Assembly: GCA_020634495.1 (NCBI GenBank)
Contig: JACKBR010000065.1
Coordinates: forward strand, 1-24,558
Direction of reading: 5' to 3'
Length of the DNA stretch: 24,558 nt
Source: Ardenticatenaceae bacterium
GTDB taxonomy: Bacteria > Chloroflexota > Anaerolineae > Promineifilales > Promineifilaceae
Part shown: positions 8,059 to 13,852 of the stretch, piece by piece
Numbering within the stretch: position 1 is the stretch's first letter
Layout of the letters: every line of letters begins with the position of its first letter
Made by a program: the position numbers and the translations under genes
Notes under the pieces: generated by a model
What the model was told of the DNA's origin: nothing
The model's database searches: none
What the model saw: only the letters and a program-made list of their open reading frames with translations

Positions 8059-9156
8059 ATGACGTGGACCACAGAAATCATCGAAAGCATCAGCCAGGTG
8101 AACCCAGGCGAATGGGATCACCTGGTGCAAAACCGCCCCTTTGCCAACTGGCAGTGGCTGCAACTCACCGAAACAGTCTTAAGCAATCACCAGCCGCGCT
8201 ACGTCCTCCTGCGGCAGGATGGCGCACTGCAAGCAGCCATTGTCTGCGCCCTCCAAACGCAATTCCAGACCCCACTGTTCCAGGGAACCCTGGGATGGTT
8301 CATCCGCCGCTACCCCGGCTTGCGTTGCAGCCTGCCCCTTTCTTGCGATCCGGGCATTTTGTTGGGTGAACAAGTTGCTGAAGCAGAAATGTTCCCCAAA
8401 TTGATGCAGGGTCTCGAAGACCTCATTCAGCAAGAGCATGTTTCCTTTTACACCATCGATCACCTCTGCCCGGCAATGCCGCTTTGGGAATTTTTACAAT
8501 CGCGTGGTTTTCACCGAATCGCGCATTTATCGGAAATATACCTGGATACGCCCTGGCCATCGTTTGAAGATTATCTCGCCAGCCTCACCTCCAAGAAGCG
8601 CGGGCAATACCGGCGAATTGGCAGACGGCTGGCGGAAAAAGACATTACCCTGGCGGTGGCTGACCCCCTGGCAGAGGATGAACAGACATTGCAGAAGCTG
8701 GTTGAGAATGTGTTTCAACGCCATCGTGAGCCAAACCTGTACGTAAACGACTTGTTTGCCCAGGCCAGCAGGCTAATGGGGGACGATTTTAGATTGATTG
8801 TGGCCCGAAAAGACGGTCAGCTTATTGGCTGTTTGGCCCTGCTGCGCAGTGGCAATGAGTGGATTGGCAAATGGGTTGGTTTAGATTACGAACAGACCTG
8901 GAATACACGAACTTATTATGGCTTATCGGCTGAAGGCGTGCGCCAGACGATTCTGGCTGGCGGTCAGCGGCTGCGCATGGGCACGACCGGGCATGAGACA
9001 AAGCGGGATTTAACGGCCGTTGAAGAAAATCGGATTGGCGCATTGGCGTTTCGCCCGCGGGCCATTCATTACCTGGGCGGTGTCGCGCTCAGAGTTGCCG
9101 CAAAATTTGGATTTTCTGGGCCAATTGCTGAAGCGCCAAAACAATTACAAGAGTGA
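8059..9156 (+). CDS. GNAT/FemAB-like N-acyltransferase (BioF2-like), paralogue 2
   Basis: A 365-aa protein, the closer partner of paralogue 1 (NPGEWDHL, RPFANWQWLQ, LGWFIRRYPGLRC). The central region carries the family pattern: YLASLTSKKRGQYRRIGRRL (about 174-193), a basic helix, then FRLIVARKDGQLIGCLALL, which is the acetyl-CoA-fold beta4 strand. It ends with RMGTTGHETKRDL, matching the conserved C-terminal G-x-T-x-x-x-x-K motif. Acceptor and donor are unknown. It starts 21 bp after paralogue 1 and stops 7 bp before paralogue 3. Two ACGGCCGT-type sites lie near the flanks (7957 and 9013). Confidence 0.85.
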   Translation: MTWTTEIIESISQVNPGEWDHLVQNRPFANWQWLQLTETVLSNHQPRYVLLRQDGALQAAIVCALQTQFQTPLFQGTLGWFIRRYPGLRCSLPLSCDPGILLGEQVAEAEMFPKLMQGLEDLIQQEHVSFYTIDHLCPAMPLWEFLQSRGFHRIAHLSEIYLDTPWPSFEDYLASLTSKKRGQYRRIGRRLAEKDITLAVADPLAEDEQTLQKLVENVFQRHREPNLYVNDLFAQASRLMGDDFRLIVARKDGQLIGCLALLRSGNEWIGKWVGLDYEQTWNTRTYYGLSAEGVRQTILAGGQRLRMGTTGHETKRDLTAVEENRIGALAFRPRAIHYLGGVALRVAAKFGFSGPIAEAPKQLQE

Positions 9157-9163
9157 GCTACAA

Positions 9164-10234
9164 ATGACATACACACAAGTACGATCCATCCGAGAAATTG
9201 ATGAAGCCCGCTGGGATGCGGTTACAGGCGATTACCTGCATATGAGCCATCGCTGGCTGCGGGCCACAGAAGCCTGCCAGCGTTTTTACAAACCCTGTTA
9301 CCTGCTTCTGGAAAACAAAGATGGGCCGTATGCGGCCGTATTAGTCAACACATCCACTGCTTACCAAAAAAAGTTTGGCTGGCTTGGCTGGCTCTATCAT
9401 CGTTTTAACCTGGTTGTCAGATCTCCCTTTTCAGCCATGTGCAGCGTGCTCGTAAAGCCTGGCGTTTGCCTGGACGATGTTATGCCTGAAATGAACGCCG
9501 CCCTGAATGATTTATCTCGCCAGGAAAAGCGCTTGCTAATCACAGTAGGCAATGTAAACACGGCCGATTTGCCAAGTTGGCAAAAAGGAGGCTTTCAGGC
9601 AACACCAAAAGCTGGCGTCAATATGATCGATTTGCCCACAACCTATGAAGAATACCTCGCCGCGCTCCCCAAAAAACAGCAAAGAGAATTACGGCGCATC
9701 TACAAACGTGCTGCCGATTTTGATATTCATATTGAAGCCGGGCCGCTCGGCAACGACTCGGCAGAAGTTTATGCGCTTTTGTGTGAAGTATTTGTGAAAC
9801 ACGGCCTGTCGCCACATGACATCCCCTTTACAACGCAGTTTCTAGACGCTCTGTCGGCCGAACTGCCAGATGAAGTCTCATTGATCCGTGGTTACGCTGG
9901 AGACAAACTGGTTGGCGTATCTTTCCATTTGCTGGATGGGCCACGGCTCCTGGTGCCGTTAGTTGGATTGCATTATGAAATTGCCCGCCCCAGCCTTCTT
10001 TATTTTGTGCTCATGAACGAAGCAATTCGGTGGGGAATTGAGCACGGGTACCAACAAATAGACATCGGGATGACCAACGAGCGCGAAAAACGCAAACAAG
10101 GGTTTCATCTGGAAGAGCGCTGGGTTTGCCATCGTGCCCATATTCAGCCATTAAATTGGGCCATTAAGCTGGCTTCAAACCTGGCTCAGAATAATGTTGC
10201 TTTGCCCCCTAAGCTGGCAAAATCCAAAGAATAA
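9164..10234 (+). CDS. GNAT/FemAB-like N-acyltransferase (BioF2-like), paralogue 3
   Basis: A 356-aa protein of a second subtype shared with the next gene: ID-x-A-(R/K)WD-(A/S)VTGD, M-(S/T)HRWL, KRLLITV-x-NV and (Y)EIARPS. The mid-protein segment YLAALPKKQQRELRRIYKRA and the tail IDIGMTNEREKRKQGF place it in the BioF2-like GNAT group. The frame is open from 9020, but that region overlaps the end of paralogue 2. ATG 9164 aligns with the start of paralogue 4 and sits 7 bp after the previous stop, so it is chosen. Probable role: acylation or aminoacylation of an envelope precursor. The gene has no exact ACGGCCGT copy, only near-misses such as GCGGCCGT near 9333. Confidence 0.85.
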   Translation: MTYTQVRSIREIDEARWDAVTGDYLHMSHRWLRATEACQRFYKPCYLLLENKDGPYAAVLVNTSTAYQKKFGWLGWLYHRFNLVVRSPFSAMCSVLVKPGVCLDDVMPEMNAALNDLSRQEKRLLITVGNVNTADLPSWQKGGFQATPKAGVNMIDLPTTYEEYLAALPKKQQRELRRIYKRAADFDIHIEAGPLGNDSAEVYALLCEVFVKHGLSPHDIPFTTQFLDALSAELPDEVSLIRGYAGDKLVGVSFHLLDGPRLLVPLVGLHYEIARPSLLYFVLMNEAIRWGIEHGYQQIDIGMTNEREKRKQGFHLEERWVCHRAHIQPLNWAIKLASNLAQNNVALPPKLAKSKE

Positions 10235-10243
10235 TGCCCGATC

Positions 10244-11272
10244 ATGAAACTCATTGAGACAACCACCATAAGCGATATTGATGCGGCAAAGTGGGACAGC
10301 GTGACGGGCGATGTGCTTTCAATGACCCACCGCTGGCTGCATGTGATGGAAACCCAGTGGAATGCTTACCAGCCGCAATATTATCTTCTGGAAGATGCCC
10401 AAGGGCCTTGTGTGGCCATCGTTGCAGATGTTTTTGCCTCAGTAAAAGAGCTGGGGATAACTGGCTGGTTGCGCCAGCGGCTCAGTTTGGCAGTGCGGCC
10501 CCCGCTGTCCTCGTTTTGTGGTGTGATGGTTCGCCCCAACAGTTGTTTAGAAGTTGTGATGCCTGCTTTGGAGCCTGTTTTGACGCAGTTGTGCAAGCAG
10601 CAAAAACGCCTGCTGATCACAGTGAGCAATGTTGGCACATCTGACCTGGCTGGTTGGCGGCAAGCTGGTTTCCTGGCAGCGCCCCAGGCGAAGGTCAGCT
10701 CACTTGCTATGCCAGAAACCTATGAGCAGTATCTGGCATCATTGCGTGCCAAGGATCGGAATGAGCTGCGTCGGGCGCGGCGGCGCGGCGAGAAATTTGG
10801 CCTGCGCTTTGAAGCTGGCCCATTGGCTGATGATGGCGAGCAGATTTTTGCCTTGTTTTGCGAGGTGTTTGCCAAATATGGCACACCGCAGGAAGCGGTT
10901 CCGTTTACGTCCCAATTTCTGGCTGGGATGCAAAAAAAGCTGGCTGATGATATGTTTTTCGTGCGCGGATACGCCGGAGACCAATTAGCGGGCGTATCGC
11001 TTTGTTTCCGAAATGGCCCATCGCTTTGGGTTCCCACAATTGGCCTGAATTATGAAATTGCCCGTCCCAGCTATCTTTATTTTCTTCTCATAGATGAAAC
11101 AATTCGTTGGGCAATTGACAATGGCATAGAGCATTTTTCTTTTGGAAAAACGAACGAGCGGGTGAAACAACGGCATGGGTTTCAGCTTGAAGAGCGCTGG
11201 CTTTGTTATCGTGCTCGGCTGGGCGTGTTGAATCGCGCTTTTTCGTGGGTTCTGCCGTTGGTTCAGCGCTGA
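10244..11272 (+). CDS. GNAT/FemAB-like N-acyltransferase (BioF2-like), paralogue 4
   Basis: A 342-aa partner of paralogue 3, with about half of the residues alike by eye (VTGDVLSMTHRWL, KRLLITVSNVGTSDL, LNYEIARPSYLYFLL, FGKTNERVKQRHGF). The central basic segment YLASLRAKDRNELRRARRR is conserved. It is the last gene of the operon, 9 bp after paralogue 3, and meets the oppositely oriented thioredoxin-like gene tail to tail 24 bp later. I see no convincing terminator in that gap. Like paralogue 3 it lacks exact ACGGCCGT copies. This pair thus makes the longest octamer-free stretch of the window (9021-11627), which may hint at a different recent history. Confidence 0.85.
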   Translation: MKLIETTTISDIDAAKWDSVTGDVLSMTHRWLHVMETQWNAYQPQYYLLEDAQGPCVAIVADVFASVKELGITGWLRQRLSLAVRPPLSSFCGVMVRPNSCLEVVMPALEPVLTQLCKQQKRLLITVSNVGTSDLAGWRQAGFLAAPQAKVSSLAMPETYEQYLASLRAKDRNELRRARRRGEKFGLRFEAGPLADDGEQIFALFCEVFAKYGTPQEAVPFTSQFLAGMQKKLADDMFFVRGYAGDQLAGVSLCFRNGPSLWVPTIGLNYEIARPSYLYFLLIDETIRWAIDNGIEHFSFGKTNERVKQRHGFQLEERWLCYRARLGVLNRAFSWVLPLVQR

Positions 11273-11296
11273 TGCCATTTTCTCCAGGGTGGTTGT

Positions 11297-11713
11297 TTAG
11301 TTTTGCAAAACGGTGGCGAAGGTTTGCTCAAACAAGGTGGCATCGGTGTAGCCGCGCCATTCATCCACTACCTGGCCATCGGCGTTGACCATGACAAAAA
11401 ATGGCTGGCTGCGGAAGCCGTATAGCTGTTTTGCTGCCGCTGAACTGGGATCGTCGATATTGATTTTTACGAAGTCAATCTCGCTGCCATATTCATCTTC
11501 TAGCCCATTCACGATGGGCTGCATTCTTTGGCAAACCGGTCACCAATCGGCGTAAAACTCGATGAGCTGTGGTTTGGCGGACACCGTTTGGGTGTCTGTT
11601 TCCACTGTGTCCGTGGGCTGGGCGGGCACGGCCGTTTCCGCCTCACCACTCCTACAGCCCATTGCCAGGAACAGCAGCAGCATTGAAAACATTATGTAAA
11701 TTATTTTCCGCAT
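11297..11713 (-). CDS. Thioredoxin-like lipoprotein with in-frame TGA at the CxxC site (candidate selenoprotein)
   Basis: Read through TGA 11542-11540, this frame gives 138 aa. ATG 11713 follows AAGGAG at proper spacing. Residues 4-20 form a signal peptide ending in a weak lipobox (LAMGC, C20), then a Thr/Pro/Glu-rich spacer to about 48. The thioredoxin fold follows: LIEFYADW (50-57), TGA at codon 58, then PVCQRM with C61. The cis-Pro region is FRSQPFFVMV, then DGQVVDEWRG. The TGA sits exactly where the first catalytic Cys belongs, giving UPVC if read as selenocysteine. The frame stays intact for 80 codons downstream with full family features, and a SECIS-like hairpin lies at 11502-11520. Alternatives: a nonsense mutation, or a sequencing error of TGC/TGT. 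As a lipoprotein it would act outside the membrane, probably with the upstream cytochrome and dehydrogenase. Confidence 0.7.
11502..11520 (-). promoter_or_regulatory. SECIS-like hairpin downstream of the in-frame TGA
   Basis: On the coding (-) strand AGCCCAU and AUGGGCU form a perfect 7-bp stem around the loop CGUGA. The stem starts 19 nt after the TGA, so the apical loop begins 26 nt after it. Known bacterial SECIS elements lie in the coding region just after the UGA, with the apical loop at roughly 16-37 nt and a G among its first loop bases. This hairpin meets both. A possible lower helix pairs UGCCA (11533-11529) with UGGCA (11489-11485) across a large internal loop. Function is inferred, not proven. 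Confidence 0.5.
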
Positions 11714-11769
11714 AGTACGCTCCTTCTTTTTAGTGAAAAGTGAAAAGAGAGACAACTTTTACGTTCCAC

Positions 11770-13074
11770 TCAATTCCTGTAACTAATCCGGTAAATCGCA
11801 TCATTGATGTAATCTCCCACATAAAGCGCCCCGTCCGGCCCTACGATGAGCGGCAGGGGACGGCCGTTTGGCCATTGGGCAAACCAGCTTACGGTGCTCT
11901 GGTAACTGCTGCCGTCTGGCGTAAGCTGCACGCGGGCGATGCCCGTTTGTACGCCATCGGTTAAAAATGTGCCAAAGATGGCCACAAAGGCGTTGTTTTG
12001 GTAGTCGGCAGGAAACTGGCTGCCGCTGTAAAAGTCCAGGCCGTTGGCGGAGGAGTGGGGTTCAAAAAAGGCAACGGCCGTTTGCGTGCCGGTACAATCG
12101 CTGCCTTCCCGTTCGTTCCAGCAGCCAGGCCAGCCGTAGTCGCCACCGACGATGATGTGGTTAAGCTCCTCAAACGGGCTGTCTAGCCCCAAATCGTCAC
12201 GGCCGTTGTCGGTAGCAAACAGGTCGCCGGTGGCGGGATGAAAGGCGAGGTCGTACGGGTTGCGCAGTCCGGTGGCGATGATTTCGCTCTCGCCCGTATC
12301 CACGTTGAAGCGCATCAGGCTGGCGCTGCGGCTGTCTGCCTCCACGCAGGCGTCGCAGGTGGAGCCAAGGCCCATGTAAAGCCAGCCATCGGCCCCAAAT
12401 TTTAGATTGTCGTTTTGGTGCAGGCCGGTGGGCAGGCCGCTGACGACCTGTTGCCGAACATCGGCCCGGTCGTCGCCGTTCTCATCGCGCAGCAGGGTGA
12501 TTTGGCCATTGCTGGAGACGTACACGTCGCTGCTGCCGGGGCGCAGGGTGATGCCCAGGGCGGTGCTGAAGCCATTGGCAAAAACGGTGTCGCTGTCGGA
12601 ACGGCCGTCGCCATCTTCATCGCTCAAAATGTGCACGGTGCCATCAAACGAGGTGGCATACAGTTGCCCGGCATTGTCGAAGCTGAGGCTGGTGGGTCGG
12701 TAAAGATCGGCGAATTTGATGAAGCTAAAGCCGGGCGGCACGGTTGCCCCGGCCAGTTCGACAATGGCCACGGGTGTCGGCAACGGCTCGGTGGTTGTTG
12801 GTGCGGTGGTAGCCGTGGCGGAAGCGGCTGGCGGGCTAGTTGGTGTCTCTGTTGGCGATTGTTCTGTGGGAGGAACGGCCGTTTCCAAAGCCACCGTTTC
12901 CCGTGTTGCGGTGGGGTTTGGGCTGGCGGTTGGTGGTGGCTCAAGGGTGGTTGTTGGCGGAGGAACGGCCGTGTTAGCAATGGATGTTGCTGCTGGTGCA
13001 GCTTCCCCACAGGCAGCCAAAACGAGTGAAGCCAGTAATAGAATCCCAAAATGCCTGATTCGCAAAATCTCCAA
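11770..13074 (-). CDS. PQQ-type glucose/sorbosone dehydrogenase-like lipoprotein
   Basis: A 434-aa lipoprotein with signal peptide 1-21 and lipobox LAACG (C22). A long Thr/Pro/Ala/Glu-rich linker (about 23-105) is followed by a six-bladed beta-propeller like soluble aldose sugar dehydrogenases. Characteristic blocks are TGLRNPYDLAFHPATGDLF, ATDNGRDD, EELNHIIVGGDYGWPGCW and LIVGPDGALYVGDYINDAIYRI. Members oxidise sugars with PQQ at the outer face of the membrane, though many homologues of this type are uncharacterised and may use other substrates. Two Cys pairs (CDAC, and CW with DC) might form disulfides. The first possible start is TTG 13074; TTG 13065 is also possible, and both lie in the 8-bp repeat. 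It follows the cytochrome by 10 bp, which would be a natural electron acceptor. Confidence 0.85.
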   Translation of the reverse strand: MEILRIRHFGILLLASLVLAACGEAAPAATSIANTAVPPPTTTLEPPPTASPNPTATRETVALETAVPPTEQSPTETPTSPPAASATATTAPTTTEPLPTPVAIVELAGATVPPGFSFIKFADLYRPTSLSFDNAGQLYATSFDGTVHILSDEDGDGRSDSDTVFANGFSTALGITLRPGSSDVYVSSNGQITLLRDENGDDRADVRQQVVSGLPTGLHQNDNLKFGADGWLYMGLGSTCDACVEADSRSASLMRFNVDTGESEIIATGLRNPYDLAFHPATGDLFATDNGRDDLGLDSPFEELNHIIVGGDYGWPGCWNEREGSDCTGTQTAVAFFEPHSSANGLDFYSGSQFPADYQNNAFVAIFGTFLTDGVQTGIARVQLTPDGSSYQSTVSWFAQWPNGRPLPLIVGPDGALYVGDYINDAIYRISYRN

Positions 13075-13090
13075 TCTCCAATCTCTAATT
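13065..13090. repeat. Short tandem repeat around a gene junction
   Basis: AATCTCC recurs with 8-bp spacing (plus strand, about 13066-13080), then a degenerate third copy AATCTCTAA. It spans the stop of the cytochrome gene and the likely start of the dehydrogenase gene on the minus strand. There it supplies GGAG-like bases that could act as ribosome binding sites. It is too short to call a known element. Confidence 0.5.
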
Positions 13091-13852
13091 TAAGTTAACC
13101 GGCCCAGCATCCGCTTCCAGATGGCACTGCACACAGGCGGGCAGGACAACGGCCGTTTCATCCAAAAAATAGTCAAATTCCAGGCCAGGCACGTGGGCGC
13201 GATGACAATCCAGGCAGGTGAGAACCGTTTCTTCCGGCACCAGCAGCGCCGGGCTGCCTGCTTCGCCTGGCCAATCTTCGGGGAAGTTTAACCGCTCTGT
13301 CTGGGCATAGGCAAGCTGGGCCTGGGGCAGCTTGTTGTGGAAGTGGTTCTCAAAACCGACCAGCGTCAGAGCATCCTGGTGACAATGCAGGCAGCCAGCA
13401 TTGAGAACGTCTGGCGTGCGGCTGTACTGTTCTGGCCCTTGCCAGCCATCGACGTGGGAGGTGGGCGCGGGGATGTTTCCTTTTTCGATGGTTTGGTCGG
13501 GGGTGCCAAGCAGGTGAACGGCCGTATCCTTAGCCGCCAACCACAGAACCTCAGCCCGCTGCCCCACGCTTTGGTCGCCGCGGTGGCAGTCGATGCAGCG
13601 GAATTCCTGGCCGTTGGCATAATGGACGCTGGCCAGGTCGGTGATGGTTGGCTTGGTAACGGCCGTTTGCGCCCGCTCAAAATAAGTCACCTCTGGCGCA
13701 CGGTGGCAGCTTGTACAAAATTCATCTCGCTCCTCCAGCTGCGATGCGGTAACGATGGAGGCAACAAAGAAGACGATGCCTGCAATAAAAGTGATTAGCA
13801 GCCATTTTTTTTGGTTGCCAGGTTCCCGCAGTTTTGGTAATTGGGTAATCAG
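13085..13852 (-). CDS. Membrane-anchored pentaheme c-type cytochrome (NapC/NirT-like), probable CTG start
   Basis: A 255-aa protein with five CxxCH heme sites: CTSCH (46-50), CIDCH (86-90), CLHCH (154-158), CLDCH (213-217) and CVQCH (240-244). One N-terminal membrane span (17-36) is followed directly by the first heme site, as in NapC/NirT-type quinol-oxidising cytochromes. The first ordinary start (GTG 13690) would remove both the span and the first heme, so it must be wrong. Upstream, the frame is open with no ATG, GTG or TTG. A strong ribosome binding site, GAGGAGG (13866-13860), lies 7 nt before CTG 13852, which overlaps the ABC stop as CTGA. A start at the following ATT is less likely. 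It probably passes electrons outside the membrane, perhaps with the downstream dehydrogenase. Confidence 0.85.
   Translation of the reverse strand: MITQLPKLREPGNQKKWLLITFIAGIVFFVASIVTASQLEERDEFCTSCHRAPEVTYFERAQTAVTKPTITDLASVHYANGQEFRCIDCHRGDQSVGQRAEVLWLAAKDTAVHLLGTPDQTIEKGNIPAPTSHVDGWQGPEQYSRTPDVLNAGCLHCHQDALTLVGFENHFHNKLPQAQLAYAQTERLNFPEDWPGEAGSPALLVPEETVLTCLDCHRAHVPGLEFDYFLDETAVVLPACVQCHLEADAGPVNLN

Noticed and set aside
9020..9163. Longer N-terminus for GNAT paralogue 3
   Set aside because: It overlaps the coding end of paralogue 2; ATG 9164 aligns with the start of paralogue 4.
11296..11315. TTTTGCAAAA palindrome near the convergent gene ends as a terminator
   Set aside because: The stem is AT-only and only five pairs with no loop. 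It also lies in the coding end of the thioredoxin-like gene.
11522..11524. Separate short protein starting at ATG 11524 in the thioredoxin-like gene
   Set aside because: It would lack the first strand, the active-site Trp and the CxxC. No ribosome binding site was seen, and the upstream part is in the same frame with signal peptide and fold.
12415..13029. Long plus-strand open frame opposite the dehydrogenase gene (Gly/Val/Trp-rich)
   Set aside because: It is the antisense of the Thr/Pro-rich linker and propeller. The composition is an artefact of that bias and no domain is visible.
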